Assembly (NCBI GenBank): GCA_050251615.1
Contig: JBFWMM010000017.1
Span: forward strand, 1-50,981
DNA from: Sedimentisphaera sp050251615
Lineage (GTDB): Bacteria > Planctomycetota > Phycisphaerae > Sedimentisphaerales > Sedimentisphaeraceae
DNA: 50,981 nt
Reading direction: 5' to 3'
Below, piece after piece: positions 7,494 to 15,995 of this stretch (positions within the stretch are counted from its first letter, which is position 1; the number at the start of each line of letters is the position of its first letter). Below the pieces are notes generated by a model that saw nothing but the letters and a program-made list of their open reading frames with translations, made no database searches and was not told where the DNA came from. The translations under genes were made by a program, and so were the position numbers.

Positions 7494-8158
7494 GCAAGCG
7501 TCGGGAATACAATGTCGCTCACGCAGCATGGCAGCAACACGGCAAAAAAAATCACGATAACCGCGCCGAGGTAGTTCAAGGCGGTCAACGGGCCTGAGGC
7601 ATTCATCATAATGTGCCCCATACTCGCCCACACGCTCACCAGCACGTGAAAGAAGTGTGGCAGTTTGGGGTGTGAGCGGATGATAAGAGCGGCGGCGATG
7701 CCCGCAAACGCCGAAAGATTTACAAGTATCGGTTGCTCTATGAAGCCGATATGGATTCGGTGCAACAGCGGCTCGGCTTCATGAGCCTCTTCTTCAGCGG
7801 CCTCATCGCCGTGCCGGCCGTGTTCGCCGTGAACGGGCACGCTTATCCCCATAATCTCTTCGCCCGCAAAGGGCAGGATGCAGTCGCTGAGCGTCGCAAT
7901 GCCCACAGAACCCAAATAACCTATTATGAACACTTTGAGCAGGCGTGCGCGCGTTTCCCGGCGCACGAACAGAATCGTTGTTGCCCAGCTGCTGAGCACG
8001 ACATGCGCAGGGTGGAAGATGTGAAAAATCTCTCCGTTGTCGGCCGGCAACAGGCGCGAGTATAAAAACATGCACAGCACGCCCAGAACCGTCGCGCAGA
8101 GCGTAAATGGTGAGTGCGCCACGATTTCACTCAATACTTCCTTGCCTTTTTTGTTCAT
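7481..8158 (-). CDS. polytopic membrane protein with His/Glu-rich loop, function unknown
   Basis: The 225-residue protein is not recognised as a named family. Six hydrophobic segments are visible, near 17-36, 52-66, 73-100, 139-160, 167-185 and 193-215. A hydrophilic loop at about 107-135 is rich in His, Glu and Asp (HGEHGRHGDEAAEEEAHEAE), a composition seen in metal-handling loops. Conserved-looking His residues occur in membrane segments (FHIFHPAHV, HFFHVL, MGHIMM), and the last helix contains a CC pair. A role in metal or haem transport is possible but unproven. GGAG stands upstream of the ATG. Confidence 0.7.
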   Translation of the reverse strand: MNKKGKEVLSEIVAHSPFTLCATVLGVLCMFLYSRLLPADNGEIFHIFHPAHVVLSSWATTILFVRRETRARLLKVFIIGYLGSVGIATLSDCILPFAGEEIMGISVPVHGEHGRHGDEAAEEEAHEAEPLLHRIHIGFIEQPILVNLSAFAGIAAALIIRSHPKLPHFFHVLVSVWASMGHIMMNASGPLTALNYLGAVIVIFFAVLLPCCVSDIVFPTLAHKP

Positions 8159-8455
8159 TTGTACTTGCTCCGTTGCGTTTGTTTTTTCAGCTCATGAGTA
8201 CAGCTATTCTACGGATAAGTTTGAAAATATCCACAGCTTTGGTTCTTAATATACCGAAGTATGCCTGCCACACATTGGTTTGTTCATTACATTTTGCAGA
8301 AGTTTTTTCTTCACCAGCCGGTAAAATATAAACTAATCAAGGGGCAAAAGGAGGCGGGCGACAGTTTTTAGTTGAAAAAATACGCCTTTGCGGTTAGTAT
8401 TTTGCTGTTAATAACTTCACTTTTGAAGCCATGGCAATTTTACAAAGGTTGAATT
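8159..8455. promoter_or_regulatory. divergent intergenic region with plus-strand promoter
   Basis: No gene is seen. TTGAAA at 8372-8377, a 17-base spacer and TAGTAT at 8395-8400 form a plausible plus-strand promoter for the lipoprotein gene at 8456. The middle part (8210-8340) is AT-rich and shows no repeat or structure I can support. Confidence 0.5.
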
Positions 8456-9565
8456 ATGTTCAAACGTTTAATGATAGCGCTGCCGCTGTTGGTCGCTCTG
8501 ACCGGTTGCGTAAATGAAACATTCAAGCAGGACGAGTTAACTCGCGGTAGCGAAATGATTGCGAGCCCAATCCTCCAGGAGAATGGTTTCGCCCTCAACT
8601 GGCAGGCAGACGTACCGATTAAGCTGGGTGAGAGCATAAGGTACGTCTTCAATACAGGCGACTATGTGCTTGTATTTACAAGCAGGAACACGGTCTTCTG
8701 CTACAACGCGCAGACGGGCAAGCTCACCTTTGTACGTCAGATTTCAAGACCCTCGCTGCCTTTGTCGCCGCCGAGCCTTCATGCGGGCAAGGTGTTTACG
8801 TCAGTCGGCCAGGAAGTTTGGTCGGTGGATGCTCCGAACGCAAAGGTTGTGAAGGCCTTCGACATCAAATCCCCCACCCGCCAGCCGGTTGTGTTCAACA
8901 GCTATTCGTTCTATGTAACAGGTCTCGACAGACGAATCTCCTGCTACAGCGCGGAGGAAGGCCTGCTTTTATTCCAGGTAACCGCGGATAACAACGAAGA
9001 GCTGTCCACCTGCTTCGCTTCAGACAACTACTTCTGGTTTGCGGCTAAAGACGGCATTGTATATTGCTGCAAGGCTGATGAGCCGGTTCGCGTATGGGGC
9101 TTTGCCACAACCGCACAGATTACCGCCGCTATTGTTGAACGGGGCGATTATGTGTATGTCGGCTCGACAGACACGATCCTCTACAAGCTCAATTCGATCA
9201 CCGGCAACCTCAACTGGAAATCGCATCTCGGTTCGCCGATTATTGACAAGCCCACTGTTTACGATGACGTCGTCATTCAACAGACAGTATCACACGGTGC
9301 GTACATCCTCGACGCGGCCACAGGAAAGGTAATCTTGAACACGCCGGATGCGTTGAGCTTCCTTTCGCGCAAATCCGACAGGGTGTTCTTCCGCTGCGCG
9401 GGCGATGTCGTAAAGACGGTCAGCATACGCGAGGGAGCGGTTGTCGGCGAGATGAAGGTCGGACCGATAGCAGGGACCTGCCTCAATGAGCTGAACAGCA
9501 TGATTATTCTCGTCAGCGATGAGGGGAAGGTTGCCTGCTTCGACGCTATCAGGACAATAAAATAA
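8456..9565 (+). CDS. PQQ-like beta-propeller lipoprotein
   Basis: The 369-residue product starts with a lipoprotein signal (MFKRLMIALPLLVALTGC, lipobox LTGC with C18). It then has repeated beta-propeller blades of the PQQ-like/BamB kind: VFCYNAQTGKLTFVRQ, LYKLNSITGNLNWKSHLGSP and YILDAATGKVILNTP. About six to seven blades of 45-50 residues fit the length. BamB is the outer-membrane assembly scaffold, but similarity at this level also covers other propeller lipoproteins, so only the fold is claimed. AAAGG precedes the ATG. purH follows after 49 bases and may be cotranscribed. Confidence 0.8.
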   Translation: MFKRLMIALPLLVALTGCVNETFKQDELTRGSEMIASPILQENGFALNWQADVPIKLGESIRYVFNTGDYVLVFTSRNTVFCYNAQTGKLTFVRQISRPSLPLSPPSLHAGKVFTSVGQEVWSVDAPNAKVVKAFDIKSPTRQPVVFNSYSFYVTGLDRRISCYSAEEGLLLFQVTADNNEELSTCFASDNYFWFAAKDGIVYCCKADEPVRVWGFATTAQITAAIVERGDYVYVGSTDTILYKLNSITGNLNWKSHLGSPIIDKPTVYDDVVIQQTVSHGAYILDAATGKVILNTPDALSFLSRKSDRVFFRCAGDVVKTVSIREGAVVGEMKVGPIAGTCLNELNSMIILVSDEGKVACFDAIRTIK

Positions 9566-9614
9566 CGGGGCAAACGGCCGCATTAGCATAAGCATATTTT
9601 TCTTCGAGCAAAAA

Positions 9615-11228
9615 ATGAACGTAAAGATTAAGACGGCGCTGATAAGCGTCTCGGACAAGACGGGAATCGCGGAATTCGCAGGCAGGCTCAAAGCAATGGG
9701 CGTTCGTATCATCAGCACCGGCGGCACGGCCAAGGCCTTGCAAGACGCGGGGATTGATGTAGTGAGCATAGACTCCGTAACGGGCTTCCCCGAAATGATG
9801 AACGGAAGAGTAAAGACGCTTCACCCTAAAATTCACGGCGGTTTGCTCGGTCTTCGCGACAACCGTGAGCATATTTCAGCGATGGAGCGCCACGGCATAG
9901 ACCCGATAGATCTGGTTTGCGTAAACCTCTACCCCTTTGAGCAGACAATCGCAAAGCAGGACTGTACTCTTGAAGACGCTATCGAAAATATCGACATCGG
10001 CGGCCCGAGCATGGTTCGCTCGGCCAGCAAGAACTATAAGTTCGTAACCATCGTTACAAATCCCGCCCGCTATGACGACGTCATCTCCGAAATGGAAGCA
10101 GGCGACGGTGCCACAACGCTTGAGCTTCGTACGGAGCTGGCCCGTGAGGCGTTCGGCCTCACAGCAGCTTATGATGCCGCAATCAGCAAGTACCTATGTC
10201 AGAGAGCAGGCGAGACCTATCCCGAGCGTATTACTATCCCCGTGAAGAAGGTCAGAGAGTTGCGCTACGGCGAAAACCCGCATCAGAGCGGCGCATTCTA
10301 CAGAATCCCCGACACAAAAGAAGTCTGCATAGGTACGGCAAAGATACTCGGCGGCTCCAGCACCGACATCAGCTTCAACAACCTGCTTGACTCCAACGCG
10401 GCCTTTGAGCTTGTAAAGGAATTCACAGAGCCGGCGGCAGTGGTCGTCAAGCATTTGAACCCCTGCGGATGCGCGGTTGACGCGGACATCAAGGTTGCTT
10501 ATGAAAAAGCATATCTCGGCGATGTAGTCAGCGCGTTCGGCGGGATTATCGCCCTCAACAGGCCTCTGGACAGCGAGCTTGCCACGGTTATTATGGAATC
10601 CTACGCCCGCTTCGGCAAGGCAAATGGAGCCAGCGGCTTTTTCGCGGAAGTGATCATTGCGCCGAAATTCAGCCAGGACGCAGTTCGCGTCATCCGTACG
10701 CTCAAGGGCTGGGGCGAGAGGGTCAGGCTGGTTGAGACGGGCGAGATTAACGCCGATAACGTCAACAAGAGCGAGTATGATGTGCGCTGCATCACGGGCG
10801 GCCTGCTGCTCCAGCAGAGAGACCTCGTCGGCTGGGAGCCTGAAGCGCTCACCTTCCCCACAGAGCTCAAGCCCACCCCCGAACAGCTCGCAGACCTCAA
10901 AATGGCCTGGATCTGTGCCAAACACGTCAAGAGCAACACTATCACACTCGTGAAAGGCGCGAGGCTTGTCGGTTGCGGAGCAGGACAGATGAATAGAATA
11001 GAATCTGGACTCATCGCGTTCAAAAACGCCGGCGAGCTTGCCAAAGGCTCAGCAATGGGCTCCGATGCATTCTTTCCCTTCCCCGACAACGTCGAAAACG
11101 CGGCCGCGGCCGGCGTGAAGTGCATCATACAGCCCGGCGGCTCAAAGAAGGACAATGAAGTGATTCAGCGCGCCAACGAGCTGGGTATTGTGATGGTGTT
11201 TACAGGCAAGAGACACTTTCTCCACTGA
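9615..11228 (+). CDS. purH: bifunctional AICAR formyltransferase / IMP cyclohydrolase
   Basis: The 537-residue protein catalyses the last two steps of IMP synthesis. The N-terminal MGS-like IMP cyclohydrolase domain shows ISTGGTAKAL (about 34-43) and MNGRVKTLHPKIHGGLL (about 61-77). The AICAR transformylase domain carries RYGENPHQ, VVKHLNPCG with the catalytic Lys-His pair, and VGCGAGQMNRIES. The order and length are those of the family. It is the only purine gene in the window and is followed by a strong terminator. Confidence 0.97.
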   Translation: MNVKIKTALISVSDKTGIAEFAGRLKAMGVRIISTGGTAKALQDAGIDVVSIDSVTGFPEMMNGRVKTLHPKIHGGLLGLRDNREHISAMERHGIDPIDLVCVNLYPFEQTIAKQDCTLEDAIENIDIGGPSMVRSASKNYKFVTIVTNPARYDDVISEMEAGDGATTLELRTELAREAFGLTAAYDAAISKYLCQRAGETYPERITIPVKKVRELRYGENPHQSGAFYRIPDTKEVCIGTAKILGGSSTDISFNNLLDSNAAFELVKEFTEPAAVVVKHLNPCGCAVDADIKVAYEKAYLGDVVSAFGGIIALNRPLDSELATVIMESYARFGKANGASGFFAEVIIAPKFSQDAVRVIRTLKGWGERVRLVETGEINADNVNKSEYDVRCITGGLLLQQRDLVGWEPEALTFPTELKPTPEQLADLKMAWICAKHVKSNTITLVKGARLVGCGAGQMNRIESGLIAFKNAGELAKGSAMGSDAFFPFPDNVENAAAAGVKCIIQPGGSKKDNEVIQRANELGIVMVFTGKRHFLH

Positions 11229-11250
11229 TACTCGCAGATCACGGCAATAC

Positions 11251-11289
11251 AAAGGGCAGCTTCCGATTTTGGACGTTGCCCTTTTTTTT
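11251..11289 (+). terminator. rho-independent terminator after purH
   Basis: AAAGGGCA at 11251-11258 pairs with TGCCCTTT at 11277-11284 and runs straight into a T tract ending at 11289. The rest of 11290-11455 is gene-free. It contains phrases such as CGCGAGCAATCC that resemble the dispersed repeat family only weakly. Confidence 0.85.
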
Positions 11290-11455
11290 GCGAAGCGCAA
11301 CGAGCATTCACAACATCGGCGCATTTCTCACGAAATAGCGCTGTTCGCGAGTTCATCAATACAGATTGATATAACATTCCGCGCGAGCAATCCGAGCCGC
11401 GAACATGAGGGAGTGTTGCTTAAATCAGCCTAAATACTGCGCCGGATAAGTGAAG

Positions 11456-11538
11456 TAGCCAAGGTGGGATTCGAACCCACACGCCCTATCGGGCAAGGGA
11501 TTTTAAATCCCCAGCGTCTGCCATTCCGCCACTCGGCC
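11456..11538 (-). tRNA. tRNA-Leu(TAA)
   Basis: The minus strand folds as an 83-base class II tRNA. The acceptor is GGCCGAG with CTTGGCT (two G-U pairs), followed by discriminator A at 11456. The D-arm region TGGCGGAATGGCAGACGC is typical of leucine tRNAs. The anticodon loop TTTAAAA gives TAA. There is a variable arm, TGCCCGATAGGGCGT, and a T-arm, GTGGG-TTCGAAT-CCCAC. The 3' CCA is not encoded. It lies between purH and the GH51 gene, on the opposite strand to both. Confidence 0.95.
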
Positions 11539-11569
11539 ACAATATTGTTGAAGATTATACATACGCTTA

Positions 11570-11597
11570 TTGCAAATACAAGTCCTGGTGCTATAAT
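11570..11597 (+). promoter_or_regulatory. sigma70-type promoter for the GH51 gene
   Basis: TTGCAA at 11570-11575, a 16-base spacer and TATAAT at 11592-11597. The leader of about 85 bases carries two possible hairpins, CGAATTT pairing AAATTCG and GCCTGC pairing GCGGGC. ACGGAG stands before the ATG at 11688. Confidence 0.65.
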
Positions 11598-11687
11598 CGA
11601 ATTTCGGGCGAGAGGGGTAAATTCGCGTTATGTGCCTGCCTTGGCGGGCGGTTAGAATATGGTAATAGAATTACGGAGACAAACCAA

Positions 11688-13247
11688 ATGAAGCACAGCA
11701 TAGCTGTAGTTATGGCCCTTGCGGCACTGGCATTCGCCGGTGTGACAGTCCGCGACGGCGCCGACGACGTCAACAAAATCACCCTCGACACAACGCAAAA
11801 AGGCGCACATACAATCGCGCCTGAGATCTACGGACAGTTCGCCGAACACCTCGGCCGCTGCGTGTATGAAGGATTCTGGGTGGGCGAGGATTCAGACATC
11901 CCCAACACCGGCGGCATCCGCAATGATGTAGTGGAGGCGCTGAAAAAGATGAAGGTGCCCGTATTGCGCTGGCCCGGGGGCTGCTTCGCGGACGAATACC
12001 ACTGGAAAGACGGCATCGGCCCGCGCGATGAGCGGCCGAGCATGGTCAACACGCACTGGGGCATGGTAACAGACGACAACGCCTTCGGCACGCACGAGTT
12101 TATGGCGCTCTGCGAAATGCTCGGCTGCGAGGCGTACATCGCGGGGAACGTCGGCTCGGGAACGCCCGAAGAGATGCAGGACTGGATCGAATATATGACG
12201 TTCGCAGGAAAGAGCGAAATGGCAGATCTTCGCCGCGCGAACGGTCGCGAGAAGCCGTGGAAGGTGAAGTTCTTTGGCGTGGGCAATGAGAACTGGGGCT
12301 GCGGAGGCGAAATGACCGCAGACTACTACAGCAACCTCTACCGCCGCTATCAGACGTACGTCCGCAACTACCCCGGCAACCGGATTGTGAAAGTGGCCTG
12401 CGGGCCAGGCGGTGCGGATATGGGCTGGCTGGATACCGTAATGAAGAACTGCGAGCGCTTCATGGACGCAATCACAATGCACTACTATGTATTCGAGGGC
12501 AATTGGGGCCATAAGGGCAGCGCCGTCAACTTCGACGAAAACGGTTGGAGCGTTTTGATGGAGAATACGCTGAGAATCGATGACGCCATCAAAAACGCGA
12601 AGGAGGTTATCGAGAGATACGACCGCCGCAACCGCGTGGCGCTGTACGTGGACGAGTGGGGCACATGGTGGGACGCCGAAGAAGGGAAGAACCCCGGCTT
12701 CCTCTGGCAGCAGAACACAATCCGCGATGCCGTGAGCGCGGCAATCTTTCTCAATACGTTCAACAACCACTGCGACCGCGTGAAGATGTCGAACATAGCG
12801 CAGATAAACAATGTGCTTCAGGCGATGATACTCACTGACGGCGAAAAGATGCTGCTCACACCTACGTATCACGTATTCGAGATGTTCAACGTGCATCAGG
12901 GCGCCGAACTTATTCCGCTTGATATGACCTGCAACGCATACATAAACAGCGGCAGGAAACTTCCCCAGTTGAGCTGCTCGGCATCGAAAGACAAGGCCGG
13001 CAAAGTGCATATCACGATATGCAATCTCGATCCGCTCACGCCTGCGGAAATTGAGGCAGATCTGGGCGGCCTCAAGCTCACGAAAACTAGTGGACGCGTG
13101 CTGACAGCGGACAAAATGAACGCACATAACACCTTTGAGCATCCCGATGCCGTTAAGCCGAGCAAACTCGGTGGCCTCGAAATCAAAGGCGGCAAGCTCC
13201 TTGCCACAATCCCCGCTAAATCAGTATCCGTGATTGAGCTGCAATAA
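11688..13247 (+). CDS. GH51 alpha-L-arabinofuranosidase, secreted
   Basis: The 519-residue enzyme removes arabinofuranosyl side chains from arabinoxylan, arabinan or arabinogalactan. A signal peptide (MKHSIAVVMALAALAFA) precedes the catalytic TIM barrel. Family hallmarks are IYGQFAEHLGRCVYEGFW, VLRWPGGCFADEYHWKDGIGP, GNEN with acid/base E201, and YVDEWGTWW with nucleophile E323. The C-terminal beta-domain occupies roughly 400-519. It is a single-gene unit with its own promoter and terminator. The usual GH51 ancestor is cytoplasmic, so the export signal shows a role outside or in the periplasm. Confidence 0.94.
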   Translation: MKHSIAVVMALAALAFAGVTVRDGADDVNKITLDTTQKGAHTIAPEIYGQFAEHLGRCVYEGFWVGEDSDIPNTGGIRNDVVEALKKMKVPVLRWPGGCFADEYHWKDGIGPRDERPSMVNTHWGMVTDDNAFGTHEFMALCEMLGCEAYIAGNVGSGTPEEMQDWIEYMTFAGKSEMADLRRANGREKPWKVKFFGVGNENWGCGGEMTADYYSNLYRRYQTYVRNYPGNRIVKVACGPGGADMGWLDTVMKNCERFMDAITMHYYVFEGNWGHKGSAVNFDENGWSVLMENTLRIDDAIKNAKEVIERYDRRNRVALYVDEWGTWWDAEEGKNPGFLWQQNTIRDAVSAAIFLNTFNNHCDRVKMSNIAQINNVLQAMILTDGEKMLLTPTYHVFEMFNVHQGAELIPLDMTCNAYINSGRKLPQLSCSASKDKAGKVHITICNLDPLTPAEIEADLGGLKLTKTSGRVLTADKMNAHNTFEHPDAVKPSKLGGLEIKGGKLLATIPAKSVSVIELQ

Positions 13248-13293
13248 GCCCCTTTATCGGGCTTCTCGCAGGTTATGACAGGTTCCCCATTTT

Positions 13294-13332
13294 ACCCATC
13301 CCCTCCGCATAAAGCGGCGAGGGTGGGTTTTT
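13294..13332 (+). terminator. rho-independent terminator after GH51
   Basis: ACCCATCCC at 13294-13302 pairs (one bulge) with GGGTGGGT at 13321-13328. The inner CCGC pairs GCGG across loop ATAAA, and a T-rich tail follows. It lies about 47 bases past the GH51 stop. Confidence 0.8.
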
Positions 13333-13597
13333 ATTTATGGGATTATTGTGTATGCAGGCTGATCTCGGAGAAGCCAAAACGGATTGTAGGGGCGCTATTC
13401 ATCGCACCCTTGTTGCGTTTCGGGCCGCTCGTGCGGTATTTATATCAATCTGGAATAACGCTTCGCAAAACAGCGCCACAGCGCAAGACGTGCGAAAAAC
13501 CACCCGCGCAATACGCATTATCTGAGGGCGTTTGCGTAACATTATTACAAACAGAAACGATTATGCTGGACAAGCTTACGGTGGCGCAATTTAGTTT
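13333..13597. other. gene-free spacer with repeat fragment
   Basis: No supported gene lies here. CATCGCACCCTTGTTGC at 13400-13416 matches 23235-23251 in 16 of 17 positions, and a shortened form occurs at 39294. This suggests another block of the dispersed repeat family. Confidence 0.5.
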
Positions 13598-13625
13598 TTG
13601 AAAAAAAAGCTCCTCTTCATATAAT
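13598..13625 (+). promoter_or_regulatory. promoter of the ECF sigma operon
   Basis: TTGAAA at 13598-13603, a 16-base spacer and TATAAT at 13620-13625. The start codon at 13646 is only about 14 bases past the expected transcript start and has no Shine-Dalgarno, so the message is nearly leaderless. ECF operons often have a self-recognised promoter with AAC near -35, which is not evident here. Confidence 0.6.
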
Positions 13626-13645
13626 CACCCATCTGACAACGAATT

Positions 13646-14254
13646 ATGACACAAGAAAACCAACAAATTGAAGGAAAAGAGCTACTGAGGCGCTTCTGCG
13701 CGGGCGATGAGTCTGCGTTCAGGGAGCTTGTGAGCCTGTACAAAGACCCGCTCTACAACTTTCTGCGCAAGTATGTCGTAACGCAGGACCTTGTGGAGGA
13801 TGTCTTTCAAGACACATTCATGCAGCTGTATCTTTCGCGAGATTCGTTCGACCTCAGCCGCCCGCTCAAGCCCTGGCTCTTTACGATAGCTGCCAACAAG
13901 GCCAAAGATCAGCTTCGCAGGCTCAAGCGTAACAATTCCATTTCTGTCGGTGCGATTGCCGACAATGCCGAATCGAGCATTGAGGACGTTTTCAGCGCTG
14001 TTTCTTCCGATGGCACAACCCCCGATGACATCGTCATAAACGAGGAGACAAAGGAGCACGTGAGGGAAGCGATAGAAGAAATGCCGGAAAATTTGCGGGT
14101 TATTCTGCTTATGGCGTATTTTGAGGGCTTTTCGTACAAACAAATGGCCGACATTTTGCGTATTCCCATTGGAACCGTTAAAAGCCGTCTTCATTCGGCG
14201 GTGGCTCGTTTTGCGAAAGACTGGAAAATTCGTGAGCCCGATTATGAAAGGTAA
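13646..14254 (+). CDS. ECF-type RNA polymerase sigma factor
   Basis: The 202-residue protein has sigma region 2 (DESAFRELVSLYKDPLYNFLRKYV through DVFQDTFMQLYLS and RPLKPWLFTIAANKAKDQLRR, residues 20-95) and region 4 (MPENLRVILLMAYFEGFSYKQMADILRIPIGTVKSRLHSAVARF, about 150-193) joined by an acidic linker. There is no region 1 or 3, as in ECF factors. The next gene overlaps it by 11 bases and looks like its membrane-bound anti-sigma partner. The stimulus is unknown. Confidence 0.93.
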   Translation: MTQENQQIEGKELLRRFCAGDESAFRELVSLYKDPLYNFLRKYVVTQDLVEDVFQDTFMQLYLSRDSFDLSRPLKPWLFTIAANKAKDQLRRLKRNNSISVGAIADNAESSIEDVFSAVSSDGTTPDDIVINEETKEHVREAIEEMPENLRVILLMAYFEGFSYKQMADILRIPIGTVKSRLHSAVARFAKDWKIREPDYER

Positions 14255-15257
14255 CAGTTTGGAAAATAAGAGTGCAATTTTTGATTACTTTTTCGGCAAT
14301 ACTCCCGATGGGGAGCTGCTTGAGGTCGAGAGGCTCATCAACGAGGATGAGCTCTGCGCCCGTTTCTACAGCGATCTCGGTGCCGCTCTTTCTCCGCTTG
14401 ACAGCGTGAGAGAGCAGTGTCCTGATGAGCTGTTTGAGAGATGCGTGGCCGCGGCGAGCAAGTCAGAGAGCCAGAAGACCCTGGAAGGTCTTCTCAGAAA
14501 GGAATCAGCAATAAAGCACGGGGGAAGGGATTTCCTCAACACGTTCGTAAAGATAGCCGCCGTAATTCTGGTGATGTTTATGATCACCGCGGCATGGGCC
14601 CCGGCAACATCACATATGCGTTCCATCGCCAACTCAATCGCCTGCCAGCGCAATCTCGCTGATATGGGAATTGCCCTCAGCAACTATGCCGCGGATAACG
14701 CGGGTATGCTTCCTCTGGCCGAGACGGCCGGCAAGTCGTGGTGGAAGGTGGGGTCGCAGGCGGCCGATGAGCATTCAAACACGAGAAATCAATGGCTTCT
14801 CGTCAGAGACGGGTACGCGAAAATGAGTACGTTTGAGTGTCCATCAAGGCCGGTTATGTCGGATGTCAAGTTTCAGGTGATTGATGTCTGCGACTATCAG
14901 CGCGACTTCCCCCACAAAGAATTTATCAACTACAGTTTCCCCATCCAGAATACCAATGCAAAGCTTATAAACGTTAAATACAGTGTTTTTGCCGCCGATG
15001 CCAACCCGCTTTTCGAGGAAAACTGTCTTGATAAGCAGACCTTCTTCAATACGGTTCGTCTTGATGGCGACGTAAAGAATCTTCGTAGCATCAATCATGC
15101 CGGCAAGGGGCAGAACATACTGCTGAAAGATGGCAGCGCGAAATTCACCAGCAAGAGTCTTTTCGGAAGCGATGATATTTACACAGTCAACGGGCTGACG
15201 AAATACTTCGGCAACGAAGCCCCTGCCACCGAAAACGACGTATTCCTCGCCCCGTAA
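14244..15257 (+). CDS. putative membrane anti-sigma factor with DUF1559/pseudopilin-like domain
   Basis: The 337-residue protein begins inside the sigma gene (11-base overlap), the usual layout for a coupled anti-sigma factor. Residues 1-90 are charged and helical without a zinc-finger HXXXCXXC motif. One membrane helix lies near 100-117 (VKIAAVILVMFMITAAWAPA). After it, IACQRNLADMGIALSNYAADNAGMLP mirrors the post-helix segment of planctomycete DUF1559 pseudopilins (C-x2-NL-x2-IG-x-AL-x2-Y). The tail has NHAGKGQNILLKDGSAKF, an H-X10-DG variant of their H-X9-DG motif. The anti-sigma role is inferred from the overlap and topology. Confidence 0.68.
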   Translation: MKGNSLENKSAIFDYFFGNTPDGELLEVERLINEDELCARFYSDLGAALSPLDSVREQCPDELFERCVAAASKSESQKTLEGLLRKESAIKHGGRDFLNTFVKIAAVILVMFMITAAWAPATSHMRSIANSIACQRNLADMGIALSNYAADNAGMLPLAETAGKSWWKVGSQAADEHSNTRNQWLLVRDGYAKMSTFECPSRPVMSDVKFQVIDVCDYQRDFPHKEFINYSFPIQNTNAKLINVKYSVFAADANPLFEENCLDKQTFFNTVRLDGDVKNLRSINHAGKGQNILLKDGSAKFTSKSLFGSDDIYTVNGLTKYFGNEAPATENDVFLAP

Positions 15258-15320
15258 CAATGGGGTAGCCTTGATTTTGGCGCTTGCTTGTTTGCTATAG
15301 TTTGATAACATTAGAAATCT

Positions 15321-15995
15321 ATGAAACTACCCCCTGCAATAACTGTTGAAATTGCGCCAAGCGTGCTTAGCGCGGATTTTTCGCGCCTGGCCGATGAGGT
15401 GAAAGATGTCGAACGCGCGGGCGCCCGCATAATCCATCTTGATATTATGGACGGGCATTTTGTACCCAATATTACGTTCGGACCGCCTGTGATTCGTTCG
15501 CTGAGGTCGGCATGTGATTTGTGCTATGATGCACATCTTATGATCTCACAGCCGCAGCGCTATATCGAGGACTTCGCAAAGGCCGGCACAGACAACATAA
15601 CCTTCCACATCGAATCGGAAGGAGATCCCTTTGATACAATCAAAATTATTCGTTCCTTCGGGCTTTCGGCAGGCGTATGCATCAAACCGAAGACAGCCGT
15701 TGCCGATGTGTTGAAAGTGGCGGAAATGTGCGATATGGTACTCGTAATGACGGTTGAGCCGGGCTTTGGCGGCCAGAGCTTTATGGCCGATTGCGCAAAG
15801 AAATGCGCGCAGCTCAGAAGCGAGCTTGGAGATAAAATCCGCATACAGGTCGATGGGGGCATATCCGATAAAACCGCAGCGATTGTTACGGGCTTCGGCG
15901 CCGATACACTCGTGGCAGGTTCGGCGATCTTCGGTTGCCGCGACAGGGCCGCGGCTATTAATTCCATACTCGCCGCCGCACGCGGCGCCAACTGA
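15321..15995 (+). CDS. rpe: ribulose-phosphate 3-epimerase
   Basis: The 224-residue TIM-barrel enzyme interconverts ribulose 5-phosphate and xylulose 5-phosphate. Signatures are APSVLSADFSRL (about 12-23), HLDIMDGHFVPNITFGP, VMTVEPGFGGQSF and QVDGGI, with the metal-binding His and catalytic Asp pair all present. Length matches the family. Its TGA shares bases with the ATG of the next gene, so the two are probably cotranscribed although functionally unrelated. Xylulose phosphate use fits pentose release by the arabinose and xylose enzymes nearby. Confidence 0.97.
   Translation: MKLPPAITVEIAPSVLSADFSRLADEVKDVERAGARIIHLDIMDGHFVPNITFGPPVIRSLRSACDLCYDAHLMISQPQRYIEDFAKAGTDNITFHIESEGDPFDTIKIIRSFGLSAGVCIKPKTAVADVLKVAEMCDMVLVMTVEPGFGGQSFMADCAKKCAQLRSELGDKIRIQVDGGISDKTAAIVTGFGADTLVAGSAIFGCRDRAAAINSILAAARGAN

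Noticed and set aside
11892..13142. 416-residue minus-strand ORF
   Set aside because: Antisense shadow of GH51; His/Val/Arg-rich low-information translation and no ribosome site.
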